A program made the position numbers and the translations under genes. Shown one piece after another: positions 1 through 7,171 of a DNA stretch of 14,057 nt. Source of the stretch: Anaerolineales bacterium (GTDB lineage: Bacteria > Chloroflexota > Anaerolineae > Anaerolineales > JABWBV01); contig JALUWE010000171.1 in NCBI GenBank assembly GCA_027019845.1, positions 1 through 14,057 on the forward strand, read 5' to 3'. Numbering within the stretch: the stretch's first letter is position 1; each line of letters starts with the position of its first letter. Under the pieces are notes generated by a model. It searched no databases. It had not been told where the DNA came from and saw only the letters and a program-made list of their open reading frames with translations.

Positions 1-1
1 A

Positions 2-2482
2 ATGACCGAAAATCAGTGTGCATTGGTAGGGGCTTTCTCACCAACCTTTTTCCCAAAAATGAGCGCCAGCCATTACAATAGTGCCATGCGTGAATGGCAC
101 CTGCAAAGGGAAGAGCTACCCTCGTTGATATTGGCAGCGGACGCGCGGCTGAGTCCGCTCAATTATTTCGACGATCAAATCTGGGAGCTGCACCTGCGTA
201 GCGGCGAACCGGCTGCGCTGTCTTTACAGACCACCTACGGCTTGAGAGCGCGCAATATGCGTCTCTTTCCGCGGTTTATCGAGGGGGACGTCGCGGTCAG
301 CGACCCGGACGAATTTCGCGCCCCGCCGGCCATCCACCGTTTTTTCCCCAACTACGCGCTGATCACCTGCTCTCCCTTCGAGGGAATCGATGCCATTCTG
401 GAATACTGGGTGCCGTTCTCGAACGTGATCACCGGGCGGATACGGGTGCTCAACAGCGGTGTTACCCCGCGCAACATCGGCCTGGAATGGGTCTCCATCC
501 TGGTGCCGGCTGGCGAGGGACACCGCATGACGCCGGAGAAGATCGAGTCCGTCAACGTGTTGCAGGGACGGCTGGAACACCTGGCGCCGGTGGTGTTCAT
601 GACCGGCGGGGCCAAAGCCCTTCACAGCCCCTATCCCAGCTTGCGCCTCGAGATAGACCTGCTGCCAGGGCTTGACAGGCAATACACCTGGGTGCATGCC
701 GCCCTGGCCGATCCCCAGGCCTCGTTCACCCTGGCGCGCACCACCGCGGCCCGCGATTGGGATGCAGAATACGCCCGCATCGAGTTGACCAACGCCTCCC
801 AAATCGAAATTCAAACCGGAAAACCCGAATGGGACCTGGCCTTTGCCCTGGGGCAAAAATCCGCCCTCAACCTGATCCACGGCCCCACCGAACATCTGCC
901 TCACCCATCCTGGGTACAGACTCGCCTGCCCGATCAGGGCTTCTCGCTCAAAGGGGACGGCACCGAGTACGATCACCTTTGGAACGGGCAGTCGGTGTTG
1001 GAAACCTGGCACCTGTGCGACCAGCTTTTGCCCGCTTATCCTGATCTGGCAAAAGGGTTTTTGTTCAATTTCCTTGCTACCCAGGAAGAGTCGGGGTTTG
1101 TGGATTGGAAGCCCGGTTTGAACGGCAAACGCAGCGGCTTTCTGGCCACCCCTCTGCTGGGCGCGCTGGCCTGGCGGATTTACGAAACGGATAAGGATCA
1201 AAAATTTTTGGAGGACGCGTTTACCCCCCTGCTCAACTTCTTCAACCATTGGTTCGATCCCGAACACGATCGGGACCAGGACGGGATACCGGAGTGGGAT
1301 CACCCGTTACAAACCGGATTCGAAGACAATCCCCTATTTGCCTACTGGCAGCCGTGGTCGCACGGTGCTCCCATCTGGCTGTTCGAAAGCCCGGCCCTCA
1401 ACGCCTTGTTGTATCGGGAGGCCAAAAGCCTGTTGAAGATCGCGCGCCTATTGGGACGCTTAGGCCCGGTGGTGGACATTGAATTGAAGCTCTCCCGGCT
1501 GCGCGCCGCGCTGGAACGCGGCTGGGACGAAAAACAAGCCGCCTACACCTACCAGGATTACGAAACGCACACCGCCAGCCCGGGACAAACATTGGGCGAA
1601 CGCCGCGGCGCGGGGCGCATCGAGTTGCGAGCACAACGGTTCGAGCAGCCGGCACGCCTGTTGGTGCGCGTCCATCCGGGAGAGGAGGGCGAGCGGGAAA
1701 TCACCATCCTGGTCCGGGGCGTGGATGCCCGCGAGCAAGCCACAGACGAACAAATCACCCCGGAACATTTGCACTGGTCTATGGGTATTGGAACCGCGGT
1801 CTCGAAAAAGGCATACAAGTCTCTGGAAATGGTGGAGATCGATAGCCCCCATGGCGATATGCGGGTGGTCATCTCGACGGTGGATTATGGGTTCCACGAT
1901 CAAACCCTGCTGCTTCCCTTGTGGGCTGGTGTGCCCTCTGCTGAGAAAGCCGAGGCCATGATAAAAAATCACCTTTTGAAGCCCAATCGTTACTGGCAAA
2001 GTTATGGATTATCTGCCTGCGTGAATCCCGAAAAGAGCGCGGCGGAAGCGGCCCATATTTGTAACAGCGTTTGGATGTCGTGGAACAGCCTGATCGGGAA
2101 GGGGGTGGTTTCTTACGGGCACCGGCAGTGGGCAGCGGAGTTGGTTTCGCGGCTGATGGACGCGGTGACGCAGTGCCTGCAAGTGGATGGCATCTTTCGG
2201 AGGCAGTACCACGCCAAAACCGGAAAAGGGATTGGGGAACGGAACGCGCTGCCGGGGCTGCCGCCGTTGAGTCTGTTTCTGGATGTGCTCGGAGTGCGCC
2301 TGATGTCACCCTGGAAGGTCGGGTTGGTGGGAAAAAATCCTTTCCCCTGGCCGGTCAAAATCCGGTTTCGCGGCCTGCTGGTCGATCGGGGGCTTGACTC
2401 CACGGAAATCGTCTTCCCCAATGAAGTGACCGTAACCGTTACCAATCCCGCCCCCTGCATTGTCAAAGGAAGGCAAGAGTGA
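2..2482 (+). CDS. GH63 / glycogen-debranching-like glycosidase, possibly 5'-truncated
   Basis: Reads as 826 residues with an N-terminal beta-rich region (about residues 30-260, with Trp/Tyr/Pro-rich strands) followed by an (alpha/alpha)6-barrel of the MGH1-like/GH63 glycosidase type. Barrel signatures seen are DGTEYDHLWNGQSV near residue 320, the GFVDWKPG...GFLATPLLGALAWRIYE stretch near 364-395, and the C-terminal SVWMSWNSLI...YHAKTGKGIGERNALPG part near 690-755. Such enzymes hydrolyse alpha-glucosidic or mannosidic bonds in storage or compatible-solute sugars; the substrate here cannot be named. Residues of roughly 520-630 look like a beta-rich insertion inside the barrel, and a short beta tail follows it. 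No signal peptide is visible, so it is probably cytoplasmic. The ATG at base 2 is preceded by one base only, so the true start may lie upstream. An internal Met at base 59 has no Shine-Dalgarno site. Family call is fairly sure, specificity unknown. Confidence 0.72.
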   Translation: MTENQCALVGAFSPTFFPKMSASHYNSAMREWHLQREELPSLILAADARLSPLNYFDDQIWELHLRSGEPAALSLQTTYGLRARNMRLFPRFIEGDVAVSDPDEFRAPPAIHRFFPNYALITCSPFEGIDAILEYWVPFSNVITGRIRVLNSGVTPRNIGLEWVSILVPAGEGHRMTPEKIESVNVLQGRLEHLAPVVFMTGGAKALHSPYPSLRLEIDLLPGLDRQYTWVHAALADPQASFTLARTTAARDWDAEYARIELTNASQIEIQTGKPEWDLAFALGQKSALNLIHGPTEHLPHPSWVQTRLPDQGFSLKGDGTEYDHLWNGQSVLETWHLCDQLLPAYPDLAKGFLFNFLATQEESGFVDWKPGLNGKRSGFLATPLLGALAWRIYETDKDQKFLEDAFTPLLNFFNHWFDPEHDRDQDGIPEWDHPLQTGFEDNPLFAYWQPWSHGAPIWLFESPALNALLYREAKSLLKIARLLGRLGPVVDIELKLSRLRAALERGWDEKQAAYTYQDYETHTASPGQTLGERRGAGRIELRAQRFEQPARLLVRVHPGEEGEREITILVRGVDAREQATDEQITPEHLHWSMGIGTAVSKKAYKSLEMVEIDSPHGDMRVVISTVDYGFHDQTLLLPLWAGVPSAEKAEAMIKNHLLKPNRYWQSYGLSACVNPEKSAAEAAHICNSVWMSWNSLIGKGVVSYGHRQWAAELVSRLMDAVTQCLQVDGIFRRQYHAKTGKGIGERNALPGLPPLSLFLDVLGVRLMSPWKVGLVGKNPFPWPVKIRFRGLLVDRGLDSTEIVFPNEVTVTVTNPAPCIVKGRQE

Positions 2483-2575
2483 TATTGGGGGAGATATTGT
2501 GTCTATCCAACAATGGAAGTGGAACATCTCTTTTTCCTTGCCATCCACCCCCTATCTGGGGTAGTATAAAGGAAG

Positions 2576-3373
2576 ATGAGCCGACAAGATAGCCCTCCCC
2601 CCCCTACACCCTCCAGCGTAGGCCCAACCAGCATGTTCAAGCAGGTGCTCCTTGTGCTTAGCGTGGGCGTGGTGCTGGCAACCCTGTTCAGTGCGTGGAC
2701 TTCCCGCGAACTGGTTGCCAACACATTGGTTGGGAAGCTCGGCAGTACAGCAGTGCCGGTCGTAGGCGTGCCGCCCGACAACGACCTCCCCACACCGACC
2801 CCCCGCCCCCGCCCCCGATTGGGCATCGTGGCCGGGCATTGGGGCAGCGACTCGGGCGCGGTTTGCCCGGACGGCCTGACCGAAGCAGACGTCAATCTGG
2901 TGATCGCCACGTTGGTCAAGGAAAAGCTGGTCGCCGAAGGCTTTGACGTGGATTTGCTGAAAGAATTCGACATTCGTCTGACAGGCTATCGCGCCCTGGC
3001 GCTGGTTTCCATTCATGCAGATTCGTGCGAATACCTCAACGATCAGGCCACCGGTTTCAAAGTTGCGGCCGCGCTCTCGACCACCAACCCCGAGAAGGCC
3101 GAACGTCTCGCGGCCTGTTTGCGCAGCCGTTATGGCAGCATTACTGGCCTGGATTACCATGCCGGTAGCATTACCGTAGACATGACCAGTTATCACGCTT
3201 TCGACGAGATCAATCACGAGACCACCGCGGTCATTATCGAAACCGGATTCCTGAACCTGGACCGCCAACTTTTGGAACAAAACCCGGAAATCGCCGCTCA
3301 AGGCATCACCGCGGGAATTTTGTGTTACATTTACAACGAGGACGTCTCACCCATCGAAACCAGCACCCCATGA
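2576..3373 (+). CDS. Membrane-anchored N-acetylmuramoyl-L-alanine amidase (Amidase_3)
   Basis: A 265-residue zinc amidase that should cut the bond between N-acetylmuramic acid and L-alanine in peptidoglycan. A short Pro-rich cytoplasmic N-terminus (residues 1-18) leads to one hydrophobic helix (about 21-41), then a Pro/Thr/Arg-rich linker (68-81) and the catalytic domain (82-254), so the domain should lie outside the membrane. The Amidase_3 zinc and catalytic positions are all there: H88 in AGHWGSDSGA, E103 in LTEADVN, H147 in SIHADS, and the catalytic E222 in IIETGFLN. No separate cell-wall-binding repeat is present. The ATG at 2576 directly abuts GGAAG (2571-2575), too close for a normal Shine-Dalgarno site, so the start is uncertain; the next Met is codon 20 at 2633. 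It follows the glycosidase by 93 bases and precedes the 139-aa gene by 65. Confidence 0.9.
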   Translation: MSRQDSPPPPTPSSVGPTSMFKQVLLVLSVGVVLATLFSAWTSRELVANTLVGKLGSTAVPVVGVPPDNDLPTPTPRPRPRLGIVAGHWGSDSGAVCPDGLTEADVNLVIATLVKEKLVAEGFDVDLLKEFDIRLTGYRALALVSIHADSCEYLNDQATGFKVAAALSTTNPEKAERLAACLRSRYGSITGLDYHAGSITVDMTSYHAFDEINHETTAVIIETGFLNLDRQLLEQNPEIAAQGITAGILCYIYNEDVSPIETSTP

Positions 3374-3438
3374 ACCCCGCTCGCAATCTCAAGCATTTTT
3401 GCACGCGCTGCTAAAGACTGGTAGACACGGAGAACAAC

Positions 3439-3858
3439 ATGCGTAAAGCACTCTTTGAAGGCCTGGTTGTGGATGAATACGACCGCCCGGTCGAGGTGGT
3501 ATACGTCGGCGAGGACCCCTGTTACGTGGTGGACGACAACGGGTTCCGGCGCCATATCGACGCAGAAATCGTGGACCGCCAGGTGCTCAACGCCATGAAA
3601 GAAATGATCGCAGGGCACGAAGACATCATCTCGGAGCAGGCCGCCAAAATGTTGGGACAGGATGACCCTTTTAGCCGCGCCTCCATTGCCCAACAGATCA
3701 AGAACATGGACAAATATTTCGATAAAGTTTTGGAGATCGGCTTCCCGGAAGAACAACGCGCTTACATGGGCATGATGGGTTTCCGGGTACGGATAAACGT
3801 CCACGGAGAGGTGTTAGAGGTTGAACAACCCGGCATGATCGCAGACGATGACGAGTGA
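3439..3858 (+). CDS. Conserved-looking acidic protein of unknown function
   Basis: A 139-residue soluble protein that I do not recognise by family. It starts MRKALFEGLVVDEYDRPVEVVYVG, a beta-rich N-terminal part (residues 1-45) that resembles a small beta-barrel with a YVVDDNGFRRHID hairpin. A helical middle follows (about 46-105, AMKEMIAGHEDIISEQAAKM and QIKNMDKYFDKVLE), then a short beta segment FRVRINVHGEVLEVE and an acidic tail ending ADDDE. No signal peptide, membrane helix or known catalytic motif is visible. The start is supported by GGAG (3429-3432), six bases before the ATG at 3439. It lies downstream of the amidase on the same strand and is followed within 25 bases by an intrinsic terminator, so it is the last gene of its transcript. 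Reading frame and start are secure; function is not. Confidence 0.8.
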   Translation: MRKALFEGLVVDEYDRPVEVVYVGEDPCYVVDDNGFRRHIDAEIVDRQVLNAMKEMIAGHEDIISEQAAKMLGQDDPFSRASIAQQIKNMDKYFDKVLEIGFPEEQRAYMGMMGFRVRINVHGEVLEVEQPGMIADDDE

Positions 3859-3880
3859 AAGCCTCGGCATGGGAAAACAA

Positions 3881-3906
3881 AACGCCCCTCCAACGGGGCG
3901 TTTTTT
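3881..3906 (+). terminator. Intrinsic terminator after the 139-aa gene
   Basis: An 8-bp perfect stem, AACGCCCC (3881-3888) and GGGGCGTT (3895-3902), with a 6-base TCCAAC loop, runs into six T residues (3901-3906). An A-rich stretch (GAAAACAAAA) precedes it, so it could also act on the opposite strand, where transcription from the flavin reductase side might arrive. It sits 22 bases after the stop codon at 3858. Confidence 0.92.
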
Positions 3907-4123
3907 CATTACACAGACCTGCATTGCGGATGACGATGGAAGGTGCCATGGCGGGGATGCACCCCATCCGCCTGCCCTGAGCCATGCCCTGAGCCGCGGG
4001 CGAAGGGAAACAAGGTAGTGGTCACGGAGTAGGTGATGGCGGGGCAGGTTCGTTAACATTCGTCTTTTACTTACAGAGCTTACACAGATCGCAAAAGCGC
4101 ACCCCCATCCTGTCATTCTGAGG

Positions 4124-4210
4124 GAGCGCAGCGACCGAAGAATCTGAGAGCGCAGCGACCGAAGAATCTGAGAGCGCAACGACCGAAGAATCTGAGAGCG
4201 CAGCGACCGT
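4124..4210. repeat. 24-bp direct tandem repeat
   Basis: Three full units and a partial fourth begin with GAGCGCA at 4124, 4148, 4172 and 4196, an exact 24-base period. The unit core is GAGCGCAGCGACCGAAGAAT followed by CTGA. The third copy differs by one base (GCAACGACC instead of GCAGCGACC). 24 is a multiple of 3, but the array is in no plausible gene. It looks like internal expansion of the left terminal repeat of the surrounding element. Confidence 0.85.
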
Positions 4211-4236
4211 CGGGGCGACCGGCCGGTCGCCCCGAC
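4209..4236. repeat. 28-bp perfect palindrome
   Basis: The sequence from 4209 to 4236 equals its own reverse complement without a spacer. It is centred on GGCC (4221-4224 vicinity) with arms starting GTCGGGGCGACC. As RNA or cruciform it would form a very GC-rich hairpin. It lies at the middle of the MITE-like element and directly abuts the last 24-bp unit. No T-run follows on either strand, so it is not a standard terminator. Confidence 0.85.
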
Positions 4237-4453
4237 CCCCAATAACCACGCGCCGTCCCCCGTCCCCGGTCATCCGTCCTCCGTCATCCACTTCCGTCTC
4301 CCCCACCGTCGCCGAGATTCTTCGCTGTCGCTCAGAATGACACAAGCAACAGCCGGTTACTCAGCATGACACAAGTAACAACAGGCATGAACTGTGTAAC
4401 TTCTGTCACTTACTTTACAGCCACTACCGGAAGCAATCCCCTACACCGTGGAG

Positions 4454-4490
4454 GAGATTGCTTCAGCCCCTGCGGGGCTTCGCAATGACA
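4454..4490. repeat. Dispersed hairpin repeat (GATTGCTTC...GCAATGACA type)
   Basis: A nested imperfect inverted repeat: outer ATTGC / GCAAT, inner AGCCCC (4465-4470) and GGGGCT (4474-4479) around a TGC loop. It ends in GCAATGACA, parallel to the CAGAATGACA end of the element at 4342, suggesting a related repeat family. No T-run follows. It is probably a REP/ERIC-like intergenic repeat; copy number elsewhere in the genome cannot be seen. Confidence 0.55.
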
Positions 4491-4621
4491 ATTCCGATCC
4501 CAAGCTCAGGTTACATAGCGCTTTCCGATACGCGGCAGAGCGAAAAGTGTTTACACATATTCTCACCAACGAACCACCCCCTTCCGAAATCCACAATTTC
4601 GATCCACCAACCACCGATCAC

Positions 4622-4684
4622 TGAACACTGCCCACTGAATACTGAACACTGCCCACTGAATACTGAACACTGACCACTGAACAC
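4622..4684 (-). repeat. Heptamer array, 9 x TGAACAC-type (GTRKTCA on - strand)
   Basis: Nine consecutive 7-base units: TGAACAC, TGCCCAC, TGAATAC, TGAACAC, TGCCCAC, TGAATAC, TGAACAC, TGACCAC, TGAACAC. Units 1-3 and 4-6 form an exact 21-base duplication. The reverse complement (GTGTTCA, GTATTCA, GTGGTCA) is the same unit family as the array at 12348-12424, in opposite orientation. It ends 13 bases from the stop codon of the flavin reductase gene. Confidence 0.88.
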
Positions 4685-4697
4685 TGCCTCCCCCTCC

Positions 4698-5192
4698 TTA
4701 CCCCGCGTAGCTCCAACCCAAATCGGGCAGGGTGAGCGTATCGCCAACATCACCGGGCTTGAGCACCTGCGCGCCGATCACCTCCCCGATCACCACATCG
4801 TGGTCTGCGTTCACGTCCACCACTCGAACCAGCGAGCATTCCAGATAGGCGGCAGCCGCCTCGATCACCGGGCATTTGACGGTCGGGCTGAGCGTGAAAG
4901 TGGCTGCCTTCACCTTGTCCGGATTGCGTGCGCGGCTCTTCGTAAACGCCTTGAGCACGTCGGCATCCGCTTTGTGGAACACGTTGACCGCAAAAACGCG
5001 CCCTTTTTGTACCAACCCGTAGGAATACGACGTCTTTTGCAGCCCCAACGCCACCAGTCGCGGGGTAAATGCCACCTGCGTCAACCAGTTAGCAACCATG
5101 ATGTTGACATCCTCCTGCCCATCTGTAGTGGTGATGGCATAGAAGCCGTAGGGCAGCAGATTGAGAACTTCTTTGATCGGATCTTTCGACAT
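4698..5192 (-). CDS. Flavin reductase-like, FMN-binding domain protein
   Basis: A 164-residue single-domain protein of the flavin reductase-like (DIM6/NTAB) split-barrel type, which binds FMN and typically reduces flavin with NAD(P)H or serves as an electron carrier. Features matching the family are LLPYGFYAITTTDGQEDVNIMVANWLTQVAFTP (about 11-45; the N-terminal split-barrel with the NIMVANW substrate/flavin strand), LVALGLQKTSYSYGLVQKGRVFAVNVFHKAD (46-78) and the later CPVIEAAAAYLECSLV...DHDVVIGEVIGAQV strands. The frame is open upstream to 5288, but the start at 5192 is chosen because AGGAGG (5199-5204) lies six bases before it and the family homology begins there. No membrane segment. 119 bases separate it from the DUF456 gene upstream, so co-transcription is uncertain. 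Physiological partner unknown. Confidence 0.87.
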   Translation of the reverse strand: MSKDPIKEVLNLLPYGFYAITTTDGQEDVNIMVANWLTQVAFTPRLVALGLQKTSYSYGLVQKGRVFAVNVFHKADADVLKAFTKSRARNPDKVKAATFTLSPTVKCPVIEAAAAYLECSLVRVVDVNADHDVVIGEVIGAQVLKPGDVGDTLTLPDLGWSYAG

Positions 5193-5286
5193 AGCATACC
5201 TCCTGACGGTAGATTGATAGTTGGTAGATTGGCAAACGAGGGGGCAGCGCGGAACCCAACATTTTCCCATTGCCGCTCCATACCCC

Positions 5287-5303
5287 ACGCACTACGCACT
5301 ACG
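5287..5303. repeat. Short heptamer repeat ACGCACT
   Basis: Two and a half copies of ACGCACT lie between the DUF456 gene and the flavin reductase gene. It is short and could be chance, but a 7-base unit matches the other intergenic arrays in this window. Confidence 0.4.
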
Positions 5304-5311
5304 CTCCAGCC

Positions 5312-5815
5312 TCAACTCCCAAACGCCCAGATTCCCCACAGAATGATCATCACCACACCGATCCCGAAGCGGGCCACGATGGACCATCCCCAACCGATTG
5401 CCAGCGCCTTGACCGTTTTCCACGCGGTGGCCTGATCTTTCAGGCGGTAATACTCCGCCAGGAAGAGCACCACGGGTGCACCGATCAGCCCCCCGACCGG
5501 CGGAAACACCATCGTACCCACGATACCGGCCCCCAACGCCAGCCCAATCGAGACCCAGGAGGCCCCCTGCTCGCGCGCTTTGGCGCCCATGAAAATGTTA
5601 TCCGCCAGCGCGCCGGCGATCATCAGGATCGTCAAAATCGCAAAGATGATCCAGCCCACCGTGCCGAAACCGCTCACGATCCCGTACAGCAGCGCTACCA
5701 CCCAGATCACCACCGTGCCCGGAAAGATCGGGACCAGCAACCCCAACAGGCTGACCAGCATGACCAGCAGCGCGAAGCCGTTGACGAAGATTTCAATCCA
5801 GCGTTCGATATCCAT
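5312..5815 (-). CDS. DUF456 family integral membrane protein
   Basis: A 167-residue, very hydrophobic protein matching the DUF456 family, whose function is unknown. The family-typical segments are the first helix pair (about 9-52) containing LLGLLVPIFPGTVVIWVVALLYGI, a helix at about 55-75 with the ILTILMIAGALADNIFMGAKAREQGAS transition (DUF456 proteins have a Gly/Ala-rich AxxxGAKxxGAS-like motif here), two Gly-rich helices (87-115, GTMVFPPVGGLIGAPVVLFLAEYY) and a last helix (145-165). The ATG at 5815 is preferred over the in-frame TTG at 5818, because GAGAGG lies about three bases before the ATG and would nearly touch the TTG. It follows serS by 55 bases with no terminator between them, so it is probably on the T-box-controlled serS transcript. 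Confidence 0.88.
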   Translation of the reverse strand: MDIERWIEIFVNGFALLVMLVSLLGLLVPIFPGTVVIWVVALLYGIVSGFGTVGWIIFAILTILMIAGALADNIFMGAKAREQGASWVSIGLALGAGIVGTMVFPPVGGLIGAPVVLFLAEYYRLKDQATAWKTVKALAIGWGWSIVARFGIGVVMIILWGIWAFGS

Positions 5816-5870
5816 CAACCTCTCTCATGCGGGCGCGGCACACGTTCAAAGCACGTCGCATCTGCCGGCA

Positions 5871-7154
5871 TCATCCCTCCTCCCCCGGCCGGATAACCTC
5901 CACCCCGCCCATCCAAGGGCGCAACACCTCGGGAACCACCACCGACCCGTCGGGCTGCTGGTAATTTTCCAACACCGCGATCAGGGTGCGCGGCAGCCCC
6001 AACCCCGAGCCGTTGAGCGTGTTGACCAGCCGCGCCCGTCCCCCGCCGGTCGGGCGGTACTTGATATTGGCCCGCCGCGCCTGGTAGTCGCCCGCGCTCG
6101 ACACCGAGGAGACCTCCAGCCACTCGCCGCACCCGGCAGCCCACACCTCGATGTCATACGTGATCTGCATGGCAAAGCCCATGTCGCCGGTGCAAAGCTG
6201 GTGAATGCGGTAGGGCAGCCCCAGCAGCGCGCAGGTCTCCTCCGCGTCGGCCAGCATTTTGTCCAGCATCTTGCTCGACTCCTCGGGGCGGCAGTAGATG
6301 TACATTTCCACCTTGTCGAACTGATGGCCGCGTTTGATACCCCGCACGTCGCGGCCCGCGCTCATCTTTTCCCGCCGGAAGCAGGGGGTATACGCCGCGT
6401 ACAGCCGCGGCAGGTCGGCCTCCGCGAAAATGTCGTCCATGTGCATCCCGGTCAGCGGCACTTCCGCGGTGGGCACCATCCACAGGTCGTCCTGGTGATC
6501 GCGGTACAGATTGTCCTCGAACTTGGGCAATTGCCCGGCCCCGAACATGATCTCCTCCCGCACCATGAAGGGCGGGTAGATTTCGGTGTACCCCTGGCGG
6601 ATGTGCAAATCGAGCATGAACGCGATCAGGGCGCGTTGCAGCCGCGCGCCGGCCCCGCTCAGGATGTAAAAGCGCGACCCGGCCAGTTTGACGCCCCGCT
6701 CGAAGTCGATGATCCCCAACTCGGGACCCAGGTCCCAGTGCGGCTTGGGCGTAAAGTCGAACTCCGGAATCTCGCCCACCGTTTTCGTCACCACGTTTTC
6801 GCTTTCGTCCACCCCATAAGGCACGCGCGGGTCGAGCATATTCGGAATACCGGCCAACACCTGCTGGAGCTGGCTTTCGATTTCCCGGAGTTGTTCGTCC
6901 AGGGCTTTGATCTGATCGCCCACCTTGCGCATGGCCTCGATTTTGGCCTGTCGCTCAGCCGGGTCCTTCATTCGCCCGATCTCTTTGGATACTTTGTTGC
7001 GCTCGGCTTTGAGCGCTTCGGCCTGCACGATCAGGGCGCGGCGTTCGGCGTCCAGCGCCAGCACCCGGTCCACGGGCGCGGGGTCCATCTGCCGTTTGCG
7101 CATGTTCTCGCGCACGCGTTCGGTTTCGTTGCGGATCAAATGGATGTCTAACAT
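5871..7154 (-). CDS. serS: Seryl-tRNA synthetase
   Basis: A 427-residue class II aminoacyl-tRNA synthetase that charges tRNA-Ser (and tRNA-Sec where present) with serine in the cytoplasm; length is normal. Residues 1-100 form the N-terminal antiparallel coiled-coil tRNA-binding arm (many charged heptads, for example LIVQAEALKAERNKVSKEIG). The catalytic core has the serine-binding TAEVPLT (229-235), motif 2 around YTPCFRREK...AGRDVRGIKRGHQFDKVE (255-283), SSVSSAGDYQARRANIKYR (349-367) and motif 3 NGSGLGLPRTLIAVLENYQ (381-399). The start at 7154 has GGAGGTG eight bases upstream. The gene is preceded by a T-box leader with its own promoter and terminator, which should raise expression when tRNA-Ser is uncharged. 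Identification is secure. Confidence 0.97.
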   Translation of the reverse strand: MLDIHLIRNETERVRENMRKRQMDPAPVDRVLALDAERRALIVQAEALKAERNKVSKEIGRMKDPAERQAKIEAMRKVGDQIKALDEQLREIESQLQQVLAGIPNMLDPRVPYGVDESENVVTKTVGEIPEFDFTPKPHWDLGPELGIIDFERGVKLAGSRFYILSGAGARLQRALIAFMLDLHIRQGYTEIYPPFMVREEIMFGAGQLPKFEDNLYRDHQDDLWMVPTAEVPLTGMHMDDIFAEADLPRLYAAYTPCFRREKMSAGRDVRGIKRGHQFDKVEMYIYCRPEESSKMLDKMLADAEETCALLGLPYRIHQLCTGDMGFAMQITYDIEVWAAGCGEWLEVSSVSSAGDYQARRANIKYRPTGGGRARLVNTLNGSGLGLPRTLIAVLENYQQPDGSVVVPEVLRPWMGGVEVIRPGEEG

Positions 7155-7171
7155 GGTTGCACCTCCAACGA

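Larger units (their letters stand above)
4111..4342. repeat. MITE-like element with terminal inverted repeats
   Basis: The outer 12 bases are a perfect inverted pair, TGTCATTCTGAG (4111-4122) and CTCAGAATGACA (4331-4342), and the match continues inward with interruptions as far as GAAGAATCT (4136-4144) and GAGATTCTTC (4314-4323). The interior holds a 24-bp tandem repeat and a 28-bp palindrome close to the centre. No transposase is encoded, and no target-site duplication is obvious at the ends (ATCC left, CAAG right). The terminal sequence resembles the widely dispersed TCATTCTGAG...GAAGAATCT repeat seen in many Chloroflexota and Bacteroidota genomes; this is from memory, not a search. Confidence 0.6.
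3907..4697. other. Gene-free, repeat-filled intergenic region
   Basis: About 790 bases between two convergent gene groups hold no credible gene; short open frames here are made of repeats. From left to right it contains a doubled TGCCCTGAGCC (3973-3995), a MITE-like repeat element (4111-4342), a degenerate CCGTCAT-like heptamer stretch (about 4261-4300), a second partial copy of the CTCAGAATGACACAAG end (4360-4379), a hairpin repeat ending in GCAATGACA (4454-4490) and a heptamer array (4622-4684). The region 4491-4614 shows nothing I can name. No promoter or RNA gene was recognised. Confidence 0.75.

Noticed and set aside
224..1303. 359-codon open frame on the - strand inside the glycosidase gene
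   Set aside because: Composition and lack of motifs mark it as an antisense shadow; the + strand protein has clear barrel signatures.
2538..2570. Promoter-like TTGCCA / TAGTAT and small hairpin ACCCC...GGGGT before the amidase
   Set aside because: Spacing is 18 to a 4-of-6 box or 21 to TATAAA, and transcription would start inside or at the ATG. The hairpin has only 5 pairs and no T-run, so neither a promoter nor a terminator is called.
4124..4210. 24-bp repeats considered as a small CRISPR array
   Set aside because: Units abut with no spacers between them, and no cas genes are present.
5193..5288. Longer flavin reductase start at 5288 (32 extra residues)
   Set aside because: The extra part shows no family similarity and reads through the TAGATT/TAGTTGG repeat; AGGAGG at 5199-5204 fixes the start at 5192.
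5580..7151. 523-codon open frame on the + strand opposite serS
   Set aside because: Antisense to a secure serS gene, with His/Arg/Pro-rich composition and no start signal.
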